From: Dulcicalothrix desertica PCC 7102
GTDB taxonomy: Bacteria > Cyanobacteriota > Cyanobacteriia > Cyanobacteriales > Nostocaceae
DNA: 64,000 nucleotides
Assembly (NCBI RefSeq): GCF_003991905.1
Contig: NZ_RSCL01000011.1
Location: 68,984-132,983, forward strand
Reading direction: 5' to 3'
In this document: positions 28,381 through 37,598 of the stretch, piece after piece
Numbering within the stretch: the stretch's first letter is position 1
Layout: each line of letters opens with the position of its first letter
The notes under the pieces: model-generated
The model's input: the letters and a program-made list of their open reading frames with translations, nothing else
The model's database searches: none
Told to the model about the DNA's origin: nothing
Translations under genes and position numbers: made by a program

Positions 28381-28691
28381 TCAATTGTGCAATTAATTGT
28401 GGAATGGGCATCAATTGTGGAATGGGCATCCTTGCCCGTTCTAATATGGAGCTAGGCATCTTGCCCACCCCATAAGAAAATGTAAGAGATTTTTTACTTA
28501 CAAGTCTTTAAAACCAAATCAAGATTTGAATTATCTTCGACAGCAGACCAAGCAGCAGGAACAGCTTGTGTTAACCACCAGTTCCAAAATTCTAACCGTT
28601 TAATAGGGTTCTGTTCTCCAGATACAGTTTTCCATACTGCTCCATCCGCATATGCACAAGCAGCAAAGAAACTACTATCGTTACCTTCAGT
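27592..28691 (+). repeat. Direct repeat, right copy
   Basis: The degraded partner of 20829-21943. The shared sequence ends abruptly at 28691, inside the Imm5 gene, where it abuts a fragment of an unrelated dehydrogenase. Confidence 0.9.
28494..28691 (-). pseudogene. Imm5 gene fragment (C-terminal 66 codons)
   Basis: This is the copy of the 3' end of the Imm5-like gene at 21746-22390, encoding the NDSSFFAACAYADGAVWK and RLEFWNWWLTQAVPAAWS segments. Upstream of the breakpoint the frame continues only through antisense of the dehydrogenase fragment at 28690-28785, so it is a remnant and not a gene. Confidence 0.85.
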
Positions 28692-28785
28692 TGATATCGC
28701 CGATGTCACTGCATTTCTTGCTTCAGAAGATAGTCGTTGGGTAACAGGGCAATACATCGAAGCAAGTGGTGGATTTAAATTGTAA
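28690..28785 (+). pseudogene. Short-chain dehydrogenase C-terminal fragment
   Basis: The translation VDIADVTAFLASEDSRWVTG followed by QYIEASGGFKL and a stop is the typical C-terminus of a classical SDR (DVAxxVxFLASxxSxxITGQ..xVDGG). Nothing of the preceding 200 or so residues remains; the fragment is joined directly to the Imm5 fragment. It shows that this locus is a junction of at least two rearrangements. Confidence 0.8.
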
Positions 28786-29349
28786 AAATCTTGTGGAATA
28801 GGCTCTTGTGGGATACGCGTCCCGCCTGTCCATAAAAAAATATATCCATTCAAAAACAATAAGTAATTTTATTTTTACTGGGCATAACCAAAAATTTTTG
28901 AATGAAAGATATAACGAAGCAGGTTACGCATACGGTATCGAAGCGAATCAATTCCTTATCGAACAGAAAACTATACTTTCTTTCCTTTGCTCTAGTTCTT
29001 TAAGGAATTTAATTACAATTGCCGATTCTTGCGTACTTAGCGTGCTAATTTAGTGAAACATTAGCTTAAAATCCGTGTCGGGCTTATATTACAGCCATTA
29101 TTATCTTAAAAATGGTGTTCTTGTCTGAAATTAAAACTATAAGCGTCTGCCTTGTAAATAAAGCATAGTTATAAATTTTAATTAAAATTTAGCACGCTAT
29201 GTACGAAAGAACCCAAAATTTAAAATCCTCATTCCGAAGAAATATTATTTAAGAGCAAATTCTCTATCCTAAGAGGTATATTTTGTCTTTTATATACCAG
29301 TACGAAATTACTGAGAGACGTTACATATAACGTCTCTACAATAACCACA
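28786..29349. other. Non-coding stretch after the remnants
   Basis: About 560 AT-rich bases without a supportable gene. It contains the palindromic hairpin 29314-29337. I saw no tRNA or transposase end. Confidence 0.5.
29314..29337. repeat. Palindromic hairpin repeat (AGAGACGTTA)
   Basis: A 10-bp perfect inverted repeat with a 4-base loop. It is a variant of the GTAGAGACGCGAT hairpins at 11233 and 38018. It lies 12 bases beyond the stop of the zinc-ribbon gene and may terminate that operon. Confidence 0.65.
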
Positions 29350-29538
29350 TTATTTTTTGGCTTTTTCAGCTTTCCAGGTTCCCCCGTAGACGTAAAATGG
29401 GTTATCTTGGCTAATGTCCTGCCAACAATTTGGACATACGAAAACCCAATCTCCTTCTTCTTCGTATTTGACACGGTACAAAACAGGCGCCGATTGATTA
29501 CATATGTGACAAGGTTTTACGCGCGCTCTTACAGCCAT
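29350..29538 (-). CDS. Small zinc-ribbon protein (62 aa)
   Basis: The sequence has two CxxC pairs, CHIC at about residues 10-13 and CPNC at about 35-38, with an intervening beta-rich segment (YRVKYEEEGDWVFV), as in a treble-clef or ribbon zinc site. The start codon overlaps the end of the upstream NTPase gene by 10 bases, so it belongs to that operon. The function is unknown; a nucleic acid or protein-binding role is possible. Confidence 0.7.
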   Translation of the reverse strand: MAVRARVKPCHICNQSAPVLYRVKYEEEGDWVFVCPNCWQDISQDNPFYVYGGTWKAEKAKK

Positions 29539-32228
29539 ACTTTAATAAGTAGTACTATCAATAATACTATTATAATTAATAAAATGAATAATATGCAGTT
29601 ATAAAATTTGATTTTTGTTTGTAACTGCTGAAGTTTGATAATTAAGTCATTTACTTTTGGTTGCTGCTTTTGAATAAATGTCGCTAAATAGTCATGAACG
29701 AGTTGATAACGGTCTTCAGGGTTGGTAGGTATTAATACTACAATACCCGCTGTCACGAAAATTTGTAAGACTAAATCTAATTGTTTATCATTTATTAAAG
29801 TTGGTTTCCAATTAGTATCTGTAATTCTTAAAATAAAATCTTGTTTCAACTCTGTACGAGTTTTAGCAGGTCGAATTCCTTTTTCATCAGTCAGCAAGTA
29901 TAATAATATTTCTGCTACTTTTTGATTTTCATCTCCACAATCTTTAACTACTTCTTGTAAGTAGCGTTTAATCAGTTCTTGTTTTGTTCCAATCTGTTTA
30001 TATTGTGCTGATGTTGTAATATTTTCTGTTTCTAACTGCGCGCAAACAATTTGTAATTCAATAGGACGCACTTCACCAAATTTAATTGATAAGTCATGTA
30101 CTAAACGCTTAATTAAATCTTGTTCTAGATAGTGTTTTGAACGTTTGCTTAAACGCTCAATTAATGTTTCTGCATCGTTGATTGAAAAATTACCTAGTTC
30201 ATATAAAACGTTTTTACTAAGTAAATCATGGTTAATAATATTCATGCTAGGAATTTGAATACATTCGAGCAAGTAATGTAAATATTCTTTGCGTAATGAT
30301 AATATAACTTTGACTCCTAGTATATTTAAACATGCTCCTAAAAATGAAAAAAACTCACGGCGCCGTTGATAGGTGTTATATTTAAATAAAAATTCCTCAA
30401 ATTGGTCAAAAATTAGTATAATTTTAAAATTATACGTACAAGATTCTCGTAGAGTTTGCAAAATCTCATCTGATGTGAATTTATTGTGTTCTTGTGTTGC
30501 TGGTAGCACTGAAAATAATGCTTTGTTTAATTCATTAATCCAGTTATCATAATATCGCACAAATACAGGTATAATATTATTACGAGTATTTATGTTTGTT
30601 TGTTTAATGGCGGGAATTAAACCAGCTTGTACGAGCGAAGTTTTTCCAACACCAGAATATCCATGAATAACGATTAATTTATGGTCTGGACGCATTAGAC
30701 GTTCGAGTAAGTGTTTAACATCTTGCTCGCGTCCAGATGCAGTAATTTCCGGCGCCAGTGTTTCTTCAATTGAGCTATCATTTACTCTATCTATAATTTG
30801 AGTTAAGCTTGACTGGGGTTTTCGCTGCGGTTGAATTTTTCCGGCGCCGATAAATGCTCTAAACCCATATTGCTGTTCGGTAGAACGTATTTCTAGTTTG
30901 ACTCGAAAAGCTTCAAGATAAAGGTTTTGTTTTAAATATACAGTTCTTAGTAACTGTAAAATCTGAATAAACTGTTGAGGGTTATCTTTATGACCAAGAA
31001 AACGCGCTTTTTGTAAATGATTTACTGCACGCGGTGTTCTACCTAATTTAAGTTCTGTCTGAGCTAATAATAGTAAATATAGTCCTTGATGCTGTTGTGC
31101 AACTGGGTCTTTAATAATATAGTGTAACGCTTGATATGCATGTTGTTTGGCTTGATTCCAAAGTCGTTTACTCAAAGCTGCTTCTGCTAAAAAACCATAA
31201 GCACGTGCGACTCGTGTTGAATTACCATATAATTTCTGTAAATTTAAGGCTGTTAGTGCTAAATTTTGCAACTCGTCCCATGCTTCTAACCGTCGTAGTG
31301 TTTCACCTAATGGGTTAATATATTTAGCTACTAAGTTTGGATAGTTTGCTTCAGTAAATATACTAATGCATTTGTCAAAAAAATATCTTGCTTGCTCTAA
31401 GTATTGTCGTGAAACTGTTTTTTGTTCAGCTTTTTGGTAGTAACATAATCCGATATGAAAAAGTAGTACTCCTGCACGCATTTCAAATAGTTCTTCTTGA
31501 TTCCAAAAAATCAAACTACGCTGAAAATAATCTAAAGCTGTATCTATGTGATTTTTTAGATAAGCTTCTTGTCCACGTACAAAATCTACACCTGCTTGTA
31601 TTATAGGTTCTACTGGGTATTTTATCAGTTTTAAATCGTAATAGTATCTAATAATTTCTCGGCGCCGGATATATCCTATTTGCCAACCAATAGAATATGT
31701 GTCAGAAAAAAGTGCAAATTCAAAAATTGCGTCAGTATCGCATTTTAGTTGTTTGATAAGTTCCGAGGTGCTAATGGTAAATTCTATGGTGGTTGCCCAG
31801 CTTTCAAAGTCACTCGATAGCCGCATCATTTTGGCTAAAATTTCATCGTTTACCCATAATACTATGGGGAAATTAAAGTTTTTACGAAATTCTTCGCGAA
31901 TTAAGTTTGTTGTGGTTAGTAACTGGTCTATATTTAAGTGTGTTTCTAAACCCCATACCATGACTGCATCTGGTTGTTTGGGTTGAAGTGCTTCTATTTT
32001 TTGGTACAAGCTCGTTTCTGTTTTTTTTAAGTTTAGTATGGGTATTTTAATGTCTGTTAGTTTTTGCAGGTGTTTGTATAAAACTGAGCGTAAAAGTATG
32101 TAGTTACAGTGTGCTAAGATTAATCGAAATTCTCCTTGTGATGCTGATAATGTCCACGCTAGTTCTTCTAAAGATGGAGAGATTTCTGGGTAGATGGCAT
32201 CGGTTTTTTTGTTTTGGAAAGACATCAT
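29529..32228 (-). CDS. STAND-like NTPase with TPR-like region and C-terminal membrane anchor (899 aa)
   Basis: The N-terminal part (about 1-160) is an uncharacterised alpha/beta domain. A helical repeat region (about 200-460) resembles TPRs. A P-loop NTPase follows with Walker A GYSGVGKTS and Walker B KIILIFDQFEEF. The protein ends in one strong transmembrane helix (ILFILLIIIVLLIVLLI). The start at 32228 gives an ATGA overlap with the upstream ATPase gene; a start 16 codons earlier at 32276 is possible but would overlap by 52 bases. STAND proteins with a membrane anchor often act as defence sensors, so an immune or stress function is an inference. Confidence 0.75.
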   Translation of the reverse strand: MMSFQNKKTDAIYPEISPSLEELAWTLSASQGEFRLILAHCNYILLRSVLYKHLQKLTDIKIPILNLKKTETSLYQKIEALQPKQPDAVMVWGLETHLNIDQLLTTTNLIREEFRKNFNFPIVLWVNDEILAKMMRLSSDFESWATTIEFTISTSELIKQLKCDTDAIFEFALFSDTYSIGWQIGYIRRREIIRYYYDLKLIKYPVEPIIQAGVDFVRGQEAYLKNHIDTALDYFQRSLIFWNQEELFEMRAGVLLFHIGLCYYQKAEQKTVSRQYLEQARYFFDKCISIFTEANYPNLVAKYINPLGETLRRLEAWDELQNLALTALNLQKLYGNSTRVARAYGFLAEAALSKRLWNQAKQHAYQALHYIIKDPVAQQHQGLYLLLLAQTELKLGRTPRAVNHLQKARFLGHKDNPQQFIQILQLLRTVYLKQNLYLEAFRVKLEIRSTEQQYGFRAFIGAGKIQPQRKPQSSLTQIIDRVNDSSIEETLAPEITASGREQDVKHLLERLMRPDHKLIVIHGYSGVGKTSLVQAGLIPAIKQTNINTRNNIIPVFVRYYDNWINELNKALFSVLPATQEHNKFTSDEILQTLRESCTYNFKIILIFDQFEEFLFKYNTYQRRREFFSFLGACLNILGVKVILSLRKEYLHYLLECIQIPSMNIINHDLLSKNVLYELGNFSINDAETLIERLSKRSKHYLEQDLIKRLVHDLSIKFGEVRPIELQIVCAQLETENITTSAQYKQIGTKQELIKRYLQEVVKDCGDENQKVAEILLYLLTDEKGIRPAKTRTELKQDFILRITDTNWKPTLINDKQLDLVLQIFVTAGIVVLIPTNPEDRYQLVHDYLATFIQKQQPKVNDLIIKLQQLQTKIKFYNCILFILLIIIVLLIVLLIKVWL

Positions 32229-33574
32229 GGTTTTAGTTCTTCTGATTCTATTAATATTGGGTTTACGTCGAACCAAGATTCTCCGTGGTAGTTGCGGTAT
32301 TCAAATACTAAGCGACTATGAATGAGTTTTTGATAGTCTCTGTCTCCACCCACTTTTTTTCGGATGCGTACTTGTCGTAGAAGTTCCCATTCTTCTTCAC
32401 ATATTTGCATAGTCATTTCGTTTCGACGCGAACGAATTAATGCTTCTAGTGTTTGTTTTTGTAGCGGAAGTTTTCTTTGGCGTTGAATCCAGTTGTTTAG
32501 TAATCTGAGTAAGTCACGTACATGACCACCGCTAATTTGGCATAAACGGTCTAAGCTTTCGGGTGTATCAAATATTTGGGTTATTTTGCTTAGACGTTCG
32601 TTTGCGTCTAAATTAGGGAAAGCCCGTGCTAGTACCATGTGACGCATCAGTTGTATTCCTGCTTCATCATAACTACCGTCTTTATGATGGACTGGTACCA
32701 TTGGTAAGACTCTTGGTTCTTCAGGAAAACGCTGTGTTAGGTTATTGTAGTCGTTAGAGAATTTTAAGGCTAAGGGCATTGTGTAGACTACATGGCAATG
32801 TAGTTTTGTTAGATATTCGCTTTGGTCGATGAATAAATACTCTTGTTGCGGGCGCCCCCAAGGTTTCGCGCGACTGTCGATACGGTCAAGGTTATCGACA
32901 ATGACAACAAGTCCATTTTTACCGCGTTGTTTGAGTTTTTTAATAGCGGGTTCTAGCAACTCTGTATTTATCGCTTCTAATAACTTACCTTTTTGAGGCG
33001 CCAAATACTGGTTGAGTCGTTCGCGTAACATCGCATCACCTTTGGTTCTAGTTGTAATTTCACCAATACCAACTGAGAGCGAAAACTTATCTCCATCTAA
33101 ATTAAAACCAACATCACCAATAGGAAGCTTTGCTTTTATCCCAATAATCTCTGAATTCAAAATTTTCCAGGCGCCGATTAGTAATTCTTTGAGTTTACCA
33201 GGTTCGCTTAATTTAATATCAACCAAACTTTGACTAACGTGACGCGCAACAGCTAGTAGAAAATCACCAATATCAACATCAGCCATTTCTAAGTCTTGAC
33301 TAGACTCAAAGTAAACTACATAAAAGTTTTCTTTTTCTAACTCTAATTTTAACTGTAATAATTCTGTAGATTTACCGCAACCGATGTGACCTGTGAATAA
33401 TTGACAAGTCGGCTCATATGGAGAGAAAAAACTAATATTATCTCTCAACTCCTCAATAATTTTTCCACCTCTGACCGAAGAAAAATCGATATACAACTTC
33501 TGGTCTTCAACATTATCAAAAACTATCGTCTTACTAGGATTTGTCGCCTGATAAAAGGCACGTAAATCTATCAT
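32225..33574 (-). CDS. P-loop ATPase (449 aa)
   Basis: An ATPase with Walker A TGHIGCGKSTE (about residues 61-71) and Walker B LVVIVDNLDRID (about 223-234), followed by a helical C-terminal region with SGGHVRDLLRLLNNWIQRQ, which resembles the sensor-2 and lid part of AAA/STAND ATPases. No signal peptide. It is the first gene of an operon with a membrane-anchored STAND-like protein and a zinc-ribbon protein. Pairing of two different NTPases suggests a switch with a regulatory partner. Confidence 0.75.
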   Translation of the reverse strand: MIDLRAFYQATNPSKTIVFDNVEDQKLYIDFSSVRGGKIIEELRDNISFFSPYEPTCQLFTGHIGCGKSTELLQLKLELEKENFYVVYFESSQDLEMADVDIGDFLLAVARHVSQSLVDIKLSEPGKLKELLIGAWKILNSEIIGIKAKLPIGDVGFNLDGDKFSLSVGIGEITTRTKGDAMLRERLNQYLAPQKGKLLEAINTELLEPAIKKLKQRGKNGLVVIVDNLDRIDSRAKPWGRPQQEYLFIDQSEYLTKLHCHVVYTMPLALKFSNDYNNLTQRFPEEPRVLPMVPVHHKDGSYDEAGIQLMRHMVLARAFPNLDANERLSKITQIFDTPESLDRLCQISGGHVRDLLRLLNNWIQRQRKLPLQKQTLEALIRSRRNEMTMQICEEEWELLRQVRIRKKVGGDRDYQKLIHSRLVFEYRNYHGESWFDVNPILIESEELKP

Positions 33575-33814
33575 GTTTCTATTCCTTTTTTTCTTTGTAG
33601 TTCGTAAAAATAGTTCCGTGAATTTACTGTTTACATTTATAAAAAAGCAATAATACTTACATAACTAATTGATAAACCGAGCTTAATATAATGGTATATT
33701 TTTTATCAATAAAGTGTGTAGTCTACAAAAATACATTTAAAAAAATACTTAAAAACTCTCTGTGTCCTCTGTGTCTCTGTGGTAATGTTAAGTATATATA
33801 TCTACTACACAGTA

Positions 33815-35095
33815 ATGAGAAACATTACCTTAGAACAAAACCACAATACAACTAACTATAGGCGCCTCAAAGCCATCACAATAGTAGTCTCAGTTTGGAG
33901 TATTATCAGCTTGATGCACCTAATACCCATTACACGCTGGTTCATGTTGGTATTAACACTTATCTTGACTTGGCAAGCAGTAAGAATGCTCATAGCCAAA
34001 CCAAAGACTTTGATTAATTTAAACGAAGCTTATTTACCTACTGTAACAATTCTAGTTCCAGCCAAAAATGAAAGTATAGTATTACCTAATATAGTTGAAA
34101 GCTTATTTCATTTAGATTATCCAGCATCAAATTTAGACATTTGGATTATTAATGACGCTAGTACAGATAATACTCGTCAACGTTTAGAAAAATTACAATC
34201 TCAATTTTCTGCATTACAAGTTTATCATCGTGAAACTTCAGGTGGAGGTAAATCAGGCGCCTTAAATGCAGTATTCGGCGCCACGAAAGGAGAAATTATT
34301 CTTGTTTGCGATGCTGACGCACAATTTCCCACTAACTTTTTACAACAAACACTTCCAATATTTCAAGACAACACAATTGGCGCAGTACAAGTAAGAAAAA
34401 CAATTGCTAATCGTAATCTTAATTTTCTCACTCGCTGTCAACAAATGGAAATGAGTTGTGATGCTTGGTTACAAACTCATCGCATTGCAGCTTCTGGTAT
34501 GACAGAACTGCGGGGAAGTGGAATGTTTGTAAGGCGCCAGCTTATAGAGAAATGTAACGGCTGGAATGAAAACACCGTTACCGATGATTTAGACTTGGCA
34601 TTTAGATTATATATTGCAGGAGCAGAAATTGAGTTTATCACGGCGCCTGCTATTAAAGAACAAGGAGTAACAACCTTGGGACAACTATGGCATCAACGCT
34701 ATCGTTGGTCACTAGGAGGTTATCAGCGTTATTTAGACTATTTACCACAAATGCTAAATTTGGGTTGGAAAAAAGAAATAGATTTACTTTTATTTTTATT
34801 ACTACAGTTTGTTTTACCAATTGGACTAATTCCAGATTTATTATGGACAGTTTTTTATAGCCATAATGCCGTACTGCTTCCACTTCAAACCCTCCTAGGT
34901 ATAATTCTCACCATTGGTTTTATAGCAGGACTATACCAATTTCAAAACTTACGGGGATGGTCATTATTATGGTCAACGCTTCAAGGCTCTTTTTACATGC
35001 TGCACTGGATACCAATTATGATTGTTACTACACTTAGTTTATGTATAAAGCCGCAACAGTTAAACTGGGTAAAAACTGAGCATTATGGAAATTAA
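33815..35095 (+). CDS. Family 2 processive-type glycosyltransferase (about 426 aa)
   Basis: A membrane-bound GT-A glycosyltransferase. Two N-terminal helices are followed by the catalytic domain with LVPAKNES, the DxD in VCDADAQFP, the acidic TDDLDLAF motif and QRYRWSLGG (the QxxRW motif of processive enzymes such as cellulose or hyaluronan synthases). Three or more C-terminal helices follow. The substrate is unknown, but a cell-surface polysaccharide is likely. The start is uncertain: GTG 33779, ATG 33785 and ATG 33815 are all in frame, and none has a good ribosome site. Confidence 0.85.
   Translation: MRNITLEQNHNTTNYRRLKAITIVVSVWSIISLMHLIPITRWFMLVLTLILTWQAVRMLIAKPKTLINLNEAYLPTVTILVPAKNESIVLPNIVESLFHLDYPASNLDIWIINDASTDNTRQRLEKLQSQFSALQVYHRETSGGGKSGALNAVFGATKGEIILVCDADAQFPTNFLQQTLPIFQDNTIGAVQVRKTIANRNLNFLTRCQQMEMSCDAWLQTHRIAASGMTELRGSGMFVRRQLIEKCNGWNENTVTDDLDLAFRLYIAGAEIEFITAPAIKEQGVTTLGQLWHQRYRWSLGGYQRYLDYLPQMLNLGWKKEIDLLLFLLLQFVLPIGLIPDLLWTVFYSHNAVLLPLQTLLGIILTIGFIAGLYQFQNLRGWSLLWSTLQGSFYMLHWIPIMIVTTLSLCIKPQQLNWVKTEHYGN
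35009..35095 (+). repeat. Duplicated glycosyltransferase tail, original copy
   Basis: The last 87 bases of the glycosyltransferase gene, from ATACCAATTATGATTG to the stop. They recur in diverged form at 35152-35238. Confidence 0.8.
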
Positions 35096-35151
35096 AGACT
35101 TACGTACATTACTGCACAGGCTTCTAGCCTGTGCTACAAGACGTACCTTGC

Positions 35152-35238
35152 ATACCAGTTATGATTGTGACCACTGCACGCTTATATATAAAGTTACAAC
35201 AGTTAAACTAGGTAAAAACTGAGTATTATGGAAATTAA
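35152..35238 (+). repeat. Duplicated glycosyltransferase tail, second copy
   Basis: The same length as 35009-35095 and clearly homologous, with the strongest match in the terminal AAAAACTGAGTATTATGGAA segment. It now forms the leader of the amidohydrolase gene that starts at 35241. Confidence 0.8.
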
Positions 35239-35240
35239 TT

Positions 35241-36944
35241 ATGCTAGACCTATTAATAAAAAACGGTTTAGTTTTTGACGGGTTAGGAACGGCGCCAGTG
35301 CGTCGAGATATTGCTATTCAAAGTGGGCAAATTGTCAATATCGCTCCATCGCTATCTATGGATGCACATAAAATCGTTGATGCAACGGACTTATGGGTAA
35401 CACCTGGTTTTATTGATATTCATACGCACTATGATTTAGAAGTAGAGATAGCACCCGGTTTAAGCGAGTCAGTTCGTCATGGAGTAACGAGTGTAGTTAT
35501 TGGGAATTGTAGCTTGTCCGTGGCAATAGGGGCGCCGCAAGTACTAGCAGACATTTTTCAACGAGTCGAAACGCTCTCACACAGACTAATTGAGAAATGG
35601 TTACAAAAATCTGTTTCGTGGCAAACTCCCAAAGAATATTTACAACACTTACAGCAGTTACCGTTAGGGCCAAACGTAGCAGTAATGTTTGGACATAGTG
35701 CATTACGCGCGCATGTCATGGGGTTGGAACGTAGCTTAACTGCTCAACCCAACGCAAAAGAACTACAAATAATGAAGGATATCGCAGCAAAAGCATTATT
35801 ATCAGGATTTATTGGTATCTCTATAGATATGTTTCCTTGGCATTTAATGAGTGGAGAATGGAGTGGTTGCACTATTCCTTCGCAACACGCGCAATATAAA
35901 GAATATGCAATGCTGGCAAATTTATGTCGGCAACACGATAAAGTTTTTCAGGTAACACCAAACCTACAGCGACTAGCTTCATTTTGGGAAATTTTTCGGA
36001 TGAGTATAGGAAAGCGACCTTTGCGCTTAACTGTGCTAAGTGCATTAGATGCTGTTCACGACCGTAAACTCTGGAGAGTATTTGCTCCTATATTATTCTT
36101 TTGGAACCGAATAATGAGAGGCAATGTCAGGTTTCAAACTCTAACAGAACCCTTTACAATTTATTCCAACGGCCCAGTTACACCATTATTTGAAGAATTT
36201 GCTTGTGGTGTAAAGCTGAATGGTTGTAACTCCAGAGAAGAACGTCAAATACTATGGACATCACCTGGTTTTGTATCTCAATTTCGTACTGACTGGTGTA
36301 ATAAATGGCGCCGTTCATTTCATCGTCAGTTAGAAAACATGGAAATAGTACGCTGTCCAGATGAAACATGGCAAGGTTTAAGCTTTGCAGAAGTTGCACG
36401 TAAAAGACAGCAAGACCCCTTAGACTTTTTTATCGAAGCATTACAACTATATGATATAGATTTACGATGGGTAGCAACAGGCGCCAACGACCGACTCGAA
36501 CCCAGAAAAGCAATGATGTCACACCCGCATATATTACCAGGTTTTACCGATGCAGGGGCACATGTGCGGAACTTAGGATATTATGATGGCGCCTTATCTT
36601 TACTCAAACAAGCAGTAGTCACCAAATTTATGAAACCCGAAATAGCAATTTCTCGCGTAACAGGAGAACCTGCCCAATGGTTTCGGTTAGATACAGGAGT
36701 AATAAAAATAGGCGCCAAAGCCGATATAGTTATTATCAACCCTAATGCACTCAATCAACCCATCAGTCCCCAAATAGAAGTTTTCGACCCAGTACTCGAC
36801 GGAGAACCACGAATGGTTAAACGAGGTTCAGAAGAAATAATTCAAGCCGTATATATTCGCGGTATAAAAGTCATTGACCAAGGTAAAGTAAGTAAACGCT
36901 TAGGTCAACAACAACTCGGAACAGTTCTATTCACAAAATCGTAG
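35241..36944 (+). CDS. D-aminoacylase-type amidohydrolase (567 aa)
   Basis: A TIM-barrel metallohydrolase of the N-acyl-D-amino-acid deacylase group. The N-terminal GLVFDGLGTAPVRRDIAIQ beta-sandwich leads into the metal-binding GFIDIHTHYDLE motif, with a later FTDAGAHVRN segment and a C-terminal composite beta domain (GVIKIGAKADIVIIN). The length is normal for the family. The true substrate may be an N-acyl amino acid or a cyclic amide. The short spacer between it and the glycosyltransferase is filled by the duplicated tail. Confidence 0.85.
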   Translation: MLDLLIKNGLVFDGLGTAPVRRDIAIQSGQIVNIAPSLSMDAHKIVDATDLWVTPGFIDIHTHYDLEVEIAPGLSESVRHGVTSVVIGNCSLSVAIGAPQVLADIFQRVETLSHRLIEKWLQKSVSWQTPKEYLQHLQQLPLGPNVAVMFGHSALRAHVMGLERSLTAQPNAKELQIMKDIAAKALLSGFIGISIDMFPWHLMSGEWSGCTIPSQHAQYKEYAMLANLCRQHDKVFQVTPNLQRLASFWEIFRMSIGKRPLRLTVLSALDAVHDRKLWRVFAPILFFWNRIMRGNVRFQTLTEPFTIYSNGPVTPLFEEFACGVKLNGCNSREERQILWTSPGFVSQFRTDWCNKWRRSFHRQLENMEIVRCPDETWQGLSFAEVARKRQQDPLDFFIEALQLYDIDLRWVATGANDRLEPRKAMMSHPHILPGFTDAGAHVRNLGYYDGALSLLKQAVVTKFMKPEIAISRVTGEPAQWFRLDTGVIKIGAKADIVIINPNALNQPISPQIEVFDPVLDGEPRMVKRGSEEIIQAVYIRGIKVIDQGKVSKRLGQQQLGTVLFTKS

Positions 36945-37012
36945 GTTGGGTGGAGGCTTTGCGTTTACGTAGTACGCCGTAGGCGCAACCCAACATAAAT
37001 CTTACTTATACT

Positions 37013-37411
37013 ATGAAAAATCCCAAAAACAGTATTAACAATAATATCACAGACCATCCATTTACAGACTATTGGGACATATTTATTCTCAAACACCAAC
37101 ACCCTATTAACATCATCCTTCACATCCTAGGAATATTCATATTTTACAGCTTACTTCTTGGCGCCGCTTACTTTCACAATATTTGGTTACTCTGTGCCTT
37201 ACCTCTAACACAGCTAGTAGGTTTAACAGGACACTTATTATTTGAACGTAGCCATATTGATATACAAGATGCAGTATTCTCATGGCGCGCCTCTCGTTGT
37301 TTAGGAAAAATGTTATGGAGAGTTATAATAGGTAAATATAAAGAGGATATTCAACAACGTTTGGATATATTACACACTTATTTAAGTATTTACCGCAAAA
37401 ATATTTTGTAA
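37013..37411 (+). CDS. DUF962/Mpo1-like membrane protein (132 aa)
   Basis: The product has the family signature FILKHQHPINIILHILG (His-rich) and GHLLFERSHIDIQ, with two to three transmembrane helices (about 35-60 and 60-82). The yeast homologue Mpo1 is an iron-dependent dioxygenase that alpha-oxidises 2-hydroxy fatty acids, and the His residues that bind iron are present here. The physiological role in cyanobacteria is unknown. Confidence 0.8.
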   Translation: MKNPKNSINNNITDHPFTDYWDIFILKHQHPINIILHILGIFIFYSLLLGAAYFHNIWLLCALPLTQLVGLTGHLLFERSHIDIQDAVFSWRASRCLGKMLWRVIIGKYKEDIQQRLDILHTYLSIYRKNIL

Positions 37412-37446
37412 TCAAGAAGGATTAGCCCTTGCTTACTGTGCCTCTA

Positions 37447-37572
37447 AGGGACTTCCAAATAAAAAAATCTCCAATCTCTTCTTGTGGAATGGGCATCCTG
37501 CCCGTTCATTTAAAGAAGGCGGGCAAGGATGCCCACCCCACAAGATGGAGAATTAAATTTTTGGAAGTCCCT
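37447..37572. mobile_element. MITE-like 126-bp element with perfect 13-bp terminal inverted repeats
   Basis: It begins AGGGACTTCCAAA and ends TTTGGAAGTCCCT, a perfect inverted pair, with partial inverted symmetry running further inward. The interior carries two copies of the GGGCAxGGATGCCC repeat. It encodes no protein. It is either a miniature transposable element or an elaborate hairpin repeat, and it lies between two convergently unrelated genes. Confidence 0.6.
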
Positions 37573-37598
37573 AAACTGAAACTTCTATATATAATGTT

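Noticed and set aside
29229-29474. 81-residue reading frame overlapping the zinc-ribbon gene
   Set aside because: It overlaps the zinc-ribbon gene in another frame, lacks a ribosome site and looks like no protein family.
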